Below are positions 26,548 to 34,835 of a DNA stretch of 64,000 nt, piece after piece. Source of the stretch: MED660 sp002691025 (GTDB lineage: Bacteria; Myxococcota_A; UBA9160; UBA4427). Under the pieces are notes generated by a model. It saw only the letters and a list, made by a program, of their open reading frames with translations. It was not told the DNA's origin and made no database searches. Position numbers and translations under genes: made by a program. Location: contig NHDZ02000118.1 in NCBI GenBank assembly GCA_002170485.2, forward strand, positions 1 through 64,000. The letters are read 5' to 3'. Every line of letters begins with the position of its first letter. The stretch's first letter is position 1.

Positions 26548-27021
26548 ATGGCAATCCAGGTTGGCGAAAAAATCCCGAACGTAACCATCAAGACAAGTGG
26601 AATGCAGGACATCTCCACAGGTGATCTGTGTGCAGGAAAGAAAGTCGTCATCTTCTCTGTACCCGGTGCCTTCACACCCACCTGCTCCGAGCAACATTTT
26701 CCAGGGTTCATCCGTCACGCCGCCGACATCAAGTCCAAGGGCGTTGATGTCATCGCCTGCATGTCCGTCAACGACTCCTTTGTCATGGACGCCTGGGCGA
26801 AAGACCGGGGCGCAGGAGACGACATCACATTGTTGGCCGATGGAAACGCTGAATTCGCAAAGGCCCTGGGTCTTGAAATGGACGGAACCGGAATCGGATT
26901 CGGCACTCGAGCTCAACGCTTCGCATTGGTCATCGATGACGGGACCGTCTCTCATGTGGCCGTCGAAGAGCCCATGCAATTCGATGTCAGCAGTGCCGAG
27001 AAGGTGCTCGAAGCCCTCTGA
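26548..27021 (+). CDS. Peroxiredoxin-5 family thiol peroxidase
   Basis: A 157-residue AhpC/TSA-family protein, very close to the Prx5/Ahp1 type. The peroxidatic Cys is in PGAFTPTCSEQHFPGF (near residue 48), with the Thr and Pro of the PxxxTxxC active site in place. SVNDSFVMDAWAK and LADGNAEFAKALGLEMD are also typical. It reduces hydrogen peroxide and organic hydroperoxides using thioredoxin or glutathione. AAAGGA lies 6 nt before the ATG. It is a cytoplasmic, monocistronic-looking gene. Confidence 0.93.
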   Translation: MAIQVGEKIPNVTIKTSGMQDISTGDLCAGKKVVIFSVPGAFTPTCSEQHFPGFIRHAADIKSKGVDVIACMSVNDSFVMDAWAKDRGAGDDITLLADGNAEFAKALGLEMDGTGIGFGTRAQRFALVIDDGTVSHVAVEEPMQFDVSSAEKVLEAL

Positions 27022-27069
27022 TCCAGGCTCAGTCAGTCCTTCCACTTCCAAAGACCCAGAAAAACCATT

Positions 27070-27104
27070 CCCGGCCATCTCACCCTATGGGCAAGGTGGC
27101 CGGG
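27070..27104. repeat. 8-bp inverted repeat between peroxiredoxin and AsmA-like genes
   Basis: CCCGGCCA (27070-27077) pairs with TGGCCGGG (27097-27104), with an inner CCC/GGG pairing. There is no T run on the plus strand; on the minus strand it is followed by GGTTTTT. It may attenuate read-through into the downstream gene. Confidence 0.35.
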
Positions 27105-27137
27105 AGGGTGCATTGAAGTCTTTTCCGAGAGGCCGTC

Positions 27138-27911
27138 ATGAAAATCAAATCCGTTCTGCTGTTGGGAATTCTCGTCATCCTCCTGGGCGCAGGTGGCGCG
27201 ATCTACTACGTCTACTCCAATCTCAACGAAATCGTACGGACCGCCATCGAGGAATACGGGTCGGACGCACTCGGAGCTTCCGTCACAGTGGAAGAGGTAT
27301 CCATTTCCCTCACCGAGGGAAAAGGCCAGATCACGGGTTTCAGGATTGCAGAGCCCAGAGGATTCGGCTCCGGTAGCGCCGTCTCGCTGGGAGAGATCGA
27401 GCTGGGTATCAATCTGGCTTCGATCCAGAAGCGCGATCCCCTGGTGATCGATCTGATCCGCGTCGATGCACCCGCAGTCAACTACGTGGTCAATGCCAAG
27501 GGCGAAAGTAATCTGACCGCACTCCAGAAGAACATGGAGGGCTACACAGCCTCGGGCGGAAGCACCGACAAGAACCCGCCCAAGGAGGGTGGCGAAGCCA
27601 TTCGGATTGCGATCAGGAAACTGTCCGTTGAAAATGGACAGATCACAGCTGATCTGTCCGCAATGGGTCTTTCCGAGCAAAAAGCCACTCTTCCGGCCAT
27701 CCATGCAAGCGATCTTGGCGGCAAACAAGGTGCCCTTCCCGCCCAAATCGCCGTAAGCCTCGGCGAGAAGCTCGTGGCCGATGTACTCGTCGCGGTAGGA
27801 CGATCCCAGATCGCACCTCAGGTCAACCGGCTCCTCAATGAAGCCGTCGGCGAAGAAACGAGTCGGAATATCCAGGGGCTCTTCAAGGGCTTGATGCAGA
27901 ACCAGAAATAG
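27138..27911 (+). CDS. Membrane-anchored AsmA-like protein
   Basis: A 257-residue protein with one N-terminal TM helix (about 5-26: VLLLGILVILLGAGGAIYYVY) and a periplasmic beta-rich body. The pattern LGASVTVEEVSISLTEGKG followed by repeated GEIELGINL and VIDLIRVDAPAVNY strands is that of the AsmA/DUF748-type N-terminal module, here in a short form. Full-length AsmA-like proteins are linked to lipid transport across the envelope; whether this small version does the same is open. GAGAGG precedes the ATG. Confidence 0.6.
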   Translation: MKIKSVLLLGILVILLGAGGAIYYVYSNLNEIVRTAIEEYGSDALGASVTVEEVSISLTEGKGQITGFRIAEPRGFGSGSAVSLGEIELGINLASIQKRDPLVIDLIRVDAPAVNYVVNAKGESNLTALQKNMEGYTASGGSTDKNPPKEGGEAIRIAIRKLSVENGQITADLSAMGLSEQKATLPAIHASDLGGKQGALPAQIAVSLGEKLVADVLVAVGRSQIAPQVNRLLNEAVGEETSRNIQGLFKGLMQNQK

Positions 27912-27956
27912 GAACAGCGAAGAAGTCCAGAATCCGTCCGCAATCGGACTCACGGG

Positions 27957-28442
27957 ATGCGAGGTCACCGCGTGACATCACCCGACGAAAACGAGGCACT
28001 TCGAATTCTCCGCGCAGAGTCCGATATCAAACGGGTTCTCATCGCCTACGCGTCCACGGTGGATAGCCGGCATTGGCCGGACCTGGGCCTGGTCTTCACA
28101 GAGTCCGCCCGGGCCGTTTACGGCTCTGACCCCGCCTTTCAATTCACCTGTGAGGGAATCGGAGAAATTGCCGATATGTGCCGGGCCAACCTCGATGGCT
28201 GCGGCCCCACACAGCATCTCATCACCAATTTCCGCATCGATATCGACGGGGGCACCGCCAGGAGCGTCTGCTCCGTTCAGGCCGGGCTTTTCGGCCAGGG
28301 TGAGGCCAGCCACAAGCGATACGAAATGTGGGGCGAATACAGGGACCACTGGCGTGAAGAAACCAATGGCTGGCGCATCACCGAAAGGGTCCTGCATGTC
28401 GTCCACGAGTTTGGCGACCGGGATCAGGTTCTTGGCCCGTAA
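27957..28442 (+). CDS. SnoaL-like (NTF2-fold) protein
   Basis: A 161-residue protein of the SnoaL/ketosteroid-isomerase-like superfamily. ALRILRAESDIKRVLIAYASTVDSRHWPDL is the usual N-terminal helix pair (read here as two parts, ALRILRAESDIKRV and LIAYASTVDSRHW), followed by HLITNFRIDIDGG and YRDHWREETNGWRITER in the sheet. Family members isomerise or hydrate small hydrophobic molecules and often accompany steroid or aromatic catabolism. Start is ATG 27957 or GTG 27972. No catalytic residue is firmly assigned. Confidence 0.7.
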   Translation: MRGHRVTSPDENEALRILRAESDIKRVLIAYASTVDSRHWPDLGLVFTESARAVYGSDPAFQFTCEGIGEIADMCRANLDGCGPTQHLITNFRIDIDGGTARSVCSVQAGLFGQGEASHKRYEMWGEYRDHWREETNGWRITERVLHVVHEFGDRDQVLGP

Positions 28443-28506
28443 CAGCGAACCCTGGAGTTCGAGCGGAACCGCTCGACGTTGATGGAATCGATTCGCAGAA
28501 CCTGGA

Positions 28507-29364
28507 TCAGGGACCCACTGGCCCGTCCGAGGAACCGACGGCTCCAAATCCCGCTTCCTCCAGAATCATGCGGGCTCGGGGACTCTTCAGGTAGGAGACA
28601 AGGGCCCTCTCCTGCTCGGTAGGAAGATCCGTGCCCACGCGAGTCGCGGAGTAGACGATGCGAGGCTGGTCCTGCGAAGCAATTTCATAGGCAATCTCCA
28701 CCTTGTCCGAGCGGACCGCATCGCTTTCATAGACGAAAGCGATGTCCGCATGCCCGTTCTCAACTGCGGCCAGGGTGGCCTGCGCATGCTCCGTAACCAT
28801 CGCCTTGGATTCCACCGACTCCGCAAGGCCACCCGCCCGAAGCCACATCCGGGCATAGCGACCCAGGGGCACCGATGGCGGAGGAAGCGCCACCCGCTGG
28901 ATCTCGGTGGAAGCCAGATCCGAGGGAACATGCACCGAAAGTTCCGATCCCTTCTCTTTCACCAGAGCCAGGCGATTCGATGCAATCGGGAAGGGTTCAT
29001 CTTTCACGACAAGAGAGCGATCCACGAGATACGCCACCCATTCCGGATCGGCGGAAAGGAATACGGCGATGGGCGCACCAAACTCGATCTGACGCGCGAT
29101 CGAATTCGAGGCACCGAAAACGACTCGGACTCCGGTCTCGGGGTGGTCGAGCTGGAAATCATCGACCATTGCCTGGATGGGCTCTCGAAGACTCGCCGCA
29201 GCTCCGAGAACAACCTCTTCAGAAAGCGCGATGGAGGCGACCGGAAGAGATAACCAGAACGTCAGAAAGGAGATCCAGGCTCGCCCCCTGACCCGCGTCA
29301 CAAAGCCCGGCGGAAAACCAGATGACTTGCCTCTACAGGCAGGAAAAGCCGCGAGCAGGCGCAT
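28507..29364 (-). CDS. ModA-like molybdate/oxyanion-binding protein
   Basis: A 285-residue periplasmic type-II binding protein. The signal peptide ends near SIALSEE; the mature start VLGAAASLREPIQ, the FGASNSIARQIEFGAP ligand loop and ADIAFVYESDAV match ModA. It should bind molybdate or tungstate for an ABC importer. The ATG at 29364 has GGAGG 9 nt upstream. It follows the ATP-grasp gene by 31 nt, so it is probably co-transcribed with the 7TM/retropepsin cluster. No modB or modC is adjacent, unlike the usual modABC order. Confidence 0.82.
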   Translation of the reverse strand: MRLLAAFPACRGKSSGFPPGFVTRVRGRAWISFLTFWLSLPVASIALSEEVVLGAAASLREPIQAMVDDFQLDHPETGVRVVFGASNSIARQIEFGAPIAVFLSADPEWVAYLVDRSLVVKDEPFPIASNRLALVKEKGSELSVHVPSDLASTEIQRVALPPPSVPLGRYARMWLRAGGLAESVESKAMVTEHAQATLAAVENGHADIAFVYESDAVRSDKVEIAYEIASQDQPRIVYSATRVGTDLPTEQERALVSYLKSPRARMILEEAGFGAVGSSDGPVGP

Positions 29365-29395
29365 CAATGTCGACCTCCACCCCGAGCTCAACGCG

Positions 29396-30370
29396 TCAAT
29401 GAGCGCCTTCCACCACAGCCGGCTCGGCGGAAAATTCGCTCATGGCCCGGGACACACGTTCCTCCAGGCTGGCCGCATGGAGACCCTGATCATCGACCCA
29501 CTTCAGACGGGGCAGGAGACCCGTCCCGCTGGCCACCTGGATGGCGAGTCCGGGACGCGCGTTGATCTCCAGAATCAGGGGCCCTCGGCTCTTGTCGAGA
29601 ACAATGTCGACTCCGATATATCCCATTTCCGTCATGTCGGTACACGAAGCCGAAAGACGCAAGAGTTCAAGCCACCGAGGAACCTGGAGTTCTCCAAAAT
29701 GACTTTCTGTATCCGGATGCCTTTCGATGGGCAGTCCGTGCTGAACGGCCTGGAGCGCTCGACCCGTCGCAATATCCAGCCCCACACCCACCGCACCCTG
29801 GTGCAGGTTGGCTTTGCCATCCGACGCGCGGGTGGAAAGGCGCATCATGGCCATGACGGGCACCCCCCTGTAGACCACCACGCGGATATCGGGCACGCCT
29901 TCCACACTGTAGTCGCTGAACGCGTCCGAAAATTCCACAAGGGCTTCGATCATCGCCACATCAGGCTTGCCACCCAGGCTGTAGAGACCACTCAAGGTAT
30001 TGGACACATGACGCTCCATGGCCTTTGCGTCCACCACCTCACCGCTGGGCTTCAGGAACTCGTCGCCCTTGCGATCGGAGATGACCAGGACCCCCTTCCC
30101 TGCGCTGCCGTGGGTAGGCTTGATGACGAAACCGGAATACCCGGAAAGCCTCTCCTGAAGACCGGAAACCTCGCCTTGGGATCGGATGACACCGTAGAGT
30201 TCAGGAACGGCAATCCCCGCCTTTTCTGCCAGGAGCTTGGTCTGCAGTTTGTCGTCAACACGGGGGTAGAACTTTCGCGGATTATGAACGGAAATCAGCG
30301 AGACATTGCGGGCATTCATACCCAGGATTCCAGCAGCGCGGAGTGCGGAAGGACGGACGAATCGACTCAT
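29396..30370 (-). CDS. RimK-like ATP-grasp ligase (alpha-L-glutamate ligase-like)
   Basis: A 324-residue ATP-grasp protein. It has the Mg-ATP elements FVIKPTHGSAGKGVLVI (nucleotide-binding strand and Gly-rich loop), RVVVYRGVPVMAMMR, and the metal-binding LILEINARPGLAIQ. Related enzymes ligate amino acids onto protein or peptide termini (RimK adds Glu to ribosomal protein S6). This subfamily is found next to an inactive-transglutaminase/7TM protein and a retropepsin-like protease, exactly as here. Its ATG overlaps the stop of the 7TM gene by one base (TGATG). The substrate is not known. Confidence 0.85.
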   Translation of the reverse strand: MSRFVRPSALRAAGILGMNARNVSLISVHNPRKFYPRVDDKLQTKLLAEKAGIAVPELYGVIRSQGEVSGLQERLSGYSGFVIKPTHGSAGKGVLVISDRKGDEFLKPSGEVVDAKAMERHVSNTLSGLYSLGGKPDVAMIEALVEFSDAFSDYSVEGVPDIRVVVYRGVPVMAMMRLSTRASDGKANLHQGAVGVGLDIATGRALQAVQHGLPIERHPDTESHFGELQVPRWLELLRLSASCTDMTEMGYIGVDIVLDKSRGPLILEINARPGLAIQVASGTGLLPRLKWVDDQGLHAASLEERVSRAMSEFSAEPAVVEGAH

Positions 30371-31899
30371 CACTCATGAACCATCGGAGCGAAGCGGCGC
30401 AACTCGGTCAGTCGGTAGCCGGTGTAGTGACCCAACATCAGCGTCACAGCCAGGACCACGAGAAGCAGTTCGGGAAAGGAAAACGTGAGATACTCCACCA
30501 GGGGGATGCTCATGGTCAGATAGACGAGAACGGCCACAGCCAGACTGCCTCCGCCTTGAACCAGGGCTTCCCTGGCGCCGTCTTCCTCCCATAGGACCGA
30601 CATCCGTTCAATGGTCCACGCCATGATGATCATGGGAAAGAAGGTGACCGTCAGGCCCGCCTCTATGCCGAGTTTGTAACTGGCAATACTGACGCCAGCG
30701 AACAAGATGATGACCACGATCACCACAGCCGATATCCGTGGCACCAACAGAAGATTCAGCCGCGATAGATAGGCCCTGATCACCAGGCCGATCCCGACCA
30801 CTACGATGAACATGATCAAGCCCGAAAGAAGTTCGGTCTGCTTGAAAGCCAGGGCAATCAAGATCGGCATGAAGGTGCCCGAAGTCCGGACCCCCACCAC
30901 GCTCCTCATCAAGACCACCACAAGTGTTCCTATAGGCACGAGCAGGAGCAACTTGAAGATGTTCTGTTGATTGATGGGAAGCGTGTAGATCGAGAAGTCG
31001 ACCAGGGTCGCTTTCTCTTCCTCTCCCTTGAGGATGACCAGTCCCTGGGTGCCTCGAATTTCGCTCAGGGTCGAAAAGGTCACACGCGATCCATGACCAC
31101 CGACCAGATCCAGAAGTGATTCGCCCCCTCTCTGCCAGAGGAGGAAACGATCCGGCAGCCCGGGCTCTCCTGTGTCCGGTGCAAAATCCTGCCACTGCCT
31201 TCCAGTCCACACCTCAACCAGGTCACTCAGCTTTTCCCTCCGGCGACCGTCTTCAAGGCTGATCCCTCTCGCAATCCTGGCAGGCGTTCCGGAAAGGTTG
31301 ATCAGATCCACCGCCAAACGGGTTCGTGAATTGGCATCGCTGGATACACCCAGCAGGAAACGGACGTTCTCATCGGGGTTGGAAGCCGCTAGAGCCTGGA
31401 TCAGGTTGGTTGCGAAGGCCACGGGGTCGGACGCTTTCTTCTTCAGACCCGATACCACATCCTTGGCCGCCGCCAGGTACGCGGGCTTGAGGTCGGGCTT
31501 GTCCGTCCCAGTCGGAGGAACCCGATCGATGGGCCGACTCGCTCCCTGGCCTTCGAAAGCCACCACCTGATAGTAGACAACCTGCTTGCCCTTCTTCCCC
31601 TCCCCCTTCCAGACCGCCCTGGGTCGATCGTCCGTTTCGACTCTCTTGAATTGATAGGCGGACGAGGCGGAGTATTGGTCGAGAATGCGCAGGGTTGAAC
31701 TCGACTGAGGAAGGGCGAATGAAACCTCGACATCATCGCCATCCGACTCAAAGCTGATCCGCGCTTCGGCGGTCCAGGCTTGGGTCACCTCCCCGGGCAA
31801 CAGGGGAAAGCCGAGCGAAAAATGCTTGTAGAGGGTCAAACCCAGACCCAGCACAATCAGGATCGTCACTACCGTCGCAAGTTGCAGACGTTCCGACAT
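30370..31899 (-). CDS. Inactive transglutaminase-like protein fused to 7 TM helices
   Basis: A 509-residue membrane protein: TM1 (about 8-24), a large extracytoplasmic domain (about 35-300) and seven TM helices (about 320-500). The extracytoplasmic domain shows transglutaminase-core features (SRTRLAVDLINLSGTPARIARG, VEVWTGRQWQDFAPD) but no Cys, so the catalytic nucleophile is absent. This matches the Transglut_i_TM/7TM_transglut architecture known from genome neighbourhoods with an ATP-grasp ligase and a retropepsin. It may sense or bind a peptide ligand and pass it to the ATP-grasp partner. It follows the retropepsin gene by 9 nt. Confidence 0.85.
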   Translation of the reverse strand: MSERLQLATVVTILIVLGLGLTLYKHFSLGFPLLPGEVTQAWTAEARISFESDGDDVEVSFALPQSSSTLRILDQYSASSAYQFKRVETDDRPRAVWKGEGKKGKQVVYYQVVAFEGQGASRPIDRVPPTGTDKPDLKPAYLAAAKDVVSGLKKKASDPVAFATNLIQALAASNPDENVRFLLGVSSDANSRTRLAVDLINLSGTPARIARGISLEDGRRREKLSDLVEVWTGRQWQDFAPDTGEPGLPDRFLLWQRGGESLLDLVGGHGSRVTFSTLSEIRGTQGLVILKGEEEKATLVDFSIYTLPINQQNIFKLLLLVPIGTLVVVLMRSVVGVRTSGTFMPILIALAFKQTELLSGLIMFIVVVGIGLVIRAYLSRLNLLLVPRISAVVIVVIILFAGVSIASYKLGIEAGLTVTFFPMIIMAWTIERMSVLWEEDGAREALVQGGGSLAVAVLVYLTMSIPLVEYLTFSFPELLLVVLAVTLMLGHYTGYRLTELRRFAPMVHE

Positions 31900-31908
31900 A
31901 GAGGAAAT

Positions 31909-32502
31909 CTAGTCTCCAGAGACCTCGGGTCTCGGTGTAAGAGTCTTCTCCTTGTCCACATCGACCAGAGCCAGACCCTGTAGATAGCTTCTCCCGATCA
32001 GGACCGGAAAATCGTATCCGGCTCGATCAGCCAGCGTGAATTCACTGACACGATCGATGGGCCCCAGGACCACACGAAGAGAGACGACGAGCCTCCGCAA
32101 AGGCGCTTCGCCATGACGCTTGATGGAAGCCCGGCCTGTCACCGGCGTCGTGATCTCAACCGAACTCTTCTTGCCGTCGCGAAGCGGAAGCCTGAACTTC
32201 ACCCACGGTTTCCCGTCCCGCTCGAACGGCGTGATGTCCTGAGCGTCGATGGACGAAGTCCGAGCCCCTGTATCGATACGGGCCTCAAGAAGAGCGCCCT
32301 CCGGCTCGACCTGCACTCGCTCGACTCCTCCGACCACGAGCAGGTTGTCCTTGTAGAGAGTTGGCGGACAATCGTCTGACTGCAAGGCCCCATCCTCACT
32401 TCCCTTTTCTTCTCCCAGACCCCGGAGTTGGGCACAGGAAAAAAGGAGGGCAAGAAGCATCATCATCGCAACACCGGTCCATCTTGATCCTCTCTGTATC
32501 AT
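31909..32502 (-). CDS. Retropepsin-like aspartic protease, lipoprotein
   Basis: A 197-residue protein with a lipoprotein signal (LLALLFSCAQL, Cys near 23) that should anchor it at a membrane facing the periplasm. The catalytic motif is IDTGARTSSIDA (DTGA), followed by strands like RIDTG flaps and IGRSYLQGLALVDVD. This is the family annotated as ATP-dependent zinc protease (Pfam PF05618), a homodimeric retropepsin fold. AGGAGG lies 9 nt before the ATG. It is the first gene of the retropepsin-7TM-ATP-grasp-ModA series. Confidence 0.87.
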   Translation of the reverse strand: MIQRGSRWTGVAMMMLLALLFSCAQLRGLGEEKGSEDGALQSDDCPPTLYKDNLLVVGGVERVQVEPEGALLEARIDTGARTSSIDAQDITPFERDGKPWVKFRLPLRDGKKSSVEITTPVTGRASIKRHGEAPLRRLVVSLRVVLGPIDRVSEFTLADRAGYDFPVLIGRSYLQGLALVDVDKEKTLTPRPEVSGD

Positions 32503-32634
32503 TTCCCACCTACCTCCTGGGCCTCAGCCCTCTTCACCTTCTCTTACGGGTCCAGATCAAATCACTTCAAGCTCAGGACCCTGACCGGACCTTGCCGGCC
32601 TTTCCGTGAGCATAACGAATGCACGCGGCCCGCT

Positions 32635-34107
32635 TCACCTCACGCTACTGGACGAATCCCCGGTGTCCGAAAGGCCCAGATAGTCCGTCATCAGACCAAA
32701 GAGTTGAGGTTGAGTCAGCATGCCCGGCACCCGACCCCGGCCCACCCCATTGGCGAGAAGCGGGACCTGAACGCCTGTATGCTCCTCAGCAAAAAAATCA
32801 TTGGTGGCGTAATTGACCGCAATGTTCGATCCGTCTGCTCCCTTGAGCCGAACCATGTGTCCCGGGGTGTACACAGCAATGCCAGTCCGCGCAAAGAGAC
32901 TCTCATCCGGAATCAATTGGGCCGCATGACCGTGATCCGCAGTCACCAGGATCAGGGTATCGGGATGCGTTTTCGCAAAAGCAAGTGCACTGTCCAAGGC
33001 TTGATCCAATTGCTGAACCTCACCCACCGATCCACAAGCCTTTCTTTCATGAGACTGCTTGTCGATGGAAGCCGACTCGACCATCAAGAAGAAGCCCTTT
33101 TCATTGCCATCCGAAAGAAGGTCGAGAGCCACATCGGTCATCTCCTTCAGGGAAGGTGTGTCCCCGAACTCAGGATTGAGTTCACACTCCATGGGCTCAG
33201 GCAGTTCCACCGTACCGAAAAACCAGTGAATGCGATTGAGCAGGCTGGGCTTCGGAGTCTCCGCTTCGCGATCATCCTCTCCGCGGAGTCTTACAGGAAG
33301 CGTGCTCTCCCCGAAAAGGCCCATCACCCTCCTGCCTTCCGGAATGTTCTTCAACTCTTCCCTGGAGGTCACTACATGAAAACCATTTTTTTCAGCTTGC
33401 TCGAGAACCGTCATCTCCCCCGTTTCCGTCATCGGAGCAAAGTGTTGAGCCCCTCCTCCCATGACGACTTCCAGGTCTGAAACAGAGATCTGCTCCGAGA
33501 TGGAACCCGGCCCGCCGTTGGCCATCATGTCGGCTTTGCACCCTTCCATTTCCATCCCCGCGAACTCCAGGGTCGACATGGAAGAAGGATCTTCGCAAAA
33601 GCGCATGCTGATATGGGAAACGAAAGCAGCCGGAGTCGCGTCCGTGATACTCGAGGTTGCGATCAATCCGGTTCTCATTCCCGCGGCTTCGGCCAGTTCG
33701 ACAATGGTCTCGAGATCCTGATCGGTTGAAGCCGTGGTCGCGATCCGCCCGCGACTGGTAATTCCGCCGGTCGACATGGAGGTCGCACTATTGGCTGAAT
33801 CCGCCACATAGACTGACTTCCCGGGGTCTTCATCCGAAACCGTGAGGACCTGGACGGCGGAACGAACCGGAAGGTCATCGAGGCTGAGACGCCCTTGCGC
33901 ACCCACCAGGTAGTTGCGTGCAATGGTGATCTGATGATCATCCATGCCATCCCCGATGATGAGGATCACATTTCGAGGCGACGTAGCTGACCCGAGTTGC
34001 CCCTTCGGTTCCTCCTTGGCTTCCGCGGCCTGGGCCAGGGGCCCCACCAGAAGGAGAAGCAGGAAGACACACACAGGAAAAAGGAAACGATCGATGGGAT
34101 GAAACAT
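32635..34107 (-). CDS. Secreted alkaline phosphatase (PhoA family)
   Basis: A 490-residue periplasmic metalloenzyme that hydrolyses phosphomonoesters. It starts at ATG 34107 with GGAGGTGAGGG upstream. Signal peptide about 1-31 (VCVFLLLLLVGPLAQAAEA). Metal and nucleophile motifs: IIGDGMDDHQI, DSANSATSMSTGG (Ser nucleophile in the DSAxxA context), VESASIDKQSH and VTADHGHAAQL. The spacing fits PhoA rather than PhoX or PhoD. No Pho box was seen upstream. It is divergent from a small secreted protein. Confidence 0.9.
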   Translation of the reverse strand: MFHPIDRFLFPVCVFLLLLLVGPLAQAAEAKEEPKGQLGSATSPRNVILIIGDGMDDHQITIARNYLVGAQGRLSLDDLPVRSAVQVLTVSDEDPGKSVYVADSANSATSMSTGGITSRGRIATTASTDQDLETIVELAEAAGMRTGLIATSSITDATPAAFVSHISMRFCEDPSSMSTLEFAGMEMEGCKADMMANGGPGSISEQISVSDLEVVMGGGAQHFAPMTETGEMTVLEQAEKNGFHVVTSREELKNIPEGRRVMGLFGESTLPVRLRGEDDREAETPKPSLLNRIHWFFGTVELPEPMECELNPEFGDTPSLKEMTDVALDLLSDGNEKGFFLMVESASIDKQSHERKACGSVGEVQQLDQALDSALAFAKTHPDTLILVTADHGHAAQLIPDESLFARTGIAVYTPGHMVRLKGADGSNIAVNYATNDFFAEEHTGVQVPLLANGVGRGRVPGMLTQPQLFGLMTDYLGLSDTGDSSSSVR

Positions 34108-34426
34108 GGAACCCTCACCTCCGGCTATGCTGCCAAATAGCTGCGCGGTGAATAGTACACAAGAGGCCCGTCCAGGACTTCGCCCGGAGCGCCCACTCCG
34201 TCCAGATAGGACGATCCGACCCGATTCCGCCCAGACCTTCCGAGTCCATGGATTCCACTTCGCTATCCTTTCGCCAAGACCGGTTCCCACCGTGGATCAG
34301 ACTGATCAAGGAATACACAGGATGCTTTGTTCAACTTCAGGGTCCACGAGTCACGAAAAGCCTCGCCAGCGGCTCAATCCGGTCACATGCCGATCGTCAC
34401 GGCCGCGAAAAGGAAAGGAGATCCTC
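34108..34426. other. Divergent intergenic region of the alkaline phosphatase gene
   Basis: 319 bp between the divergent starts at 34107 and 34427. No PhoB-type CTGTCAT repeats, no RNA structure and no convincing ORF were seen. ORFs here in the frame of the rightward gene have no ribosome site and precede the signal peptide. Confidence 0.5.
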
Positions 34427-34825
34427 TTGATCCCTTTCTTGATGGCGTTCCTCGGTGGCATGGGCTTGGCCGGGCCGGCCTTGAGCGACACCGCTCCTGG
34501 AAAATCCGCCCGCTCACGCCTACTCGGCGAATGGAGTCTGACTCTCCCCCTTGGAGACGCTCTCGGAAATCCCGAACTGGTGATCTACGAGAAACGCAAC
34601 CAATTGAAAGGCTGGATGAAAGGGCCCAGAGGAAAGATGCGTCTCAAGAAGGTCGAGGCGAAGGGAGATCAGTTCACCTTCTCCCAGGTGATCCCGATGG
34701 GAGCCAAGGAAATCAAGCTGACCTTCGAAGGCACGATCCGGGATGACCGCATGCAGGGAGTCATCAAAAGCAAGGAGTTCCCCAAGCTCCCCTTCAAGGG
34801 CGTCCGGAACCCCCCACAGGACTGA
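34427..34825 (+). CDS. Small secreted protein of unknown function
   Basis: A TTG start at 34427, with AGGAG 6 nt upstream, gives a 132-residue protein. Its first 21 residues (MIPFLMAFLGGMGLAGPALS) form a signal peptide. The mature part is beta-rich and positively charged, with GEWSLTLPLGDALGNPELVIYEK split over two strands and KEFPKLPFKGVRNPPQ at the end. The pattern of a small-molecule or lipid binder (lipocalin-like) is possible but I recognise no family. The longer frame upstream has no ribosome site and would bury the signal. Confidence 0.5.
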   Translation: MIPFLMAFLGGMGLAGPALSDTAPGKSARSRLLGEWSLTLPLGDALGNPELVIYEKRNQLKGWMKGPRGKMRLKKVEAKGDQFTFSQVIPMGAKEIKLTFEGTIRDDRMQGVIKSKEFPKLPFKGVRNPPQD

Positions 34826-34835
34826 AGCGGCGGAG

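Noticed and set aside
34108..34426. Pho box for the alkaline phosphatase
   Set aside because: No pair of CTGTCAT-like repeats 11 nt apart.
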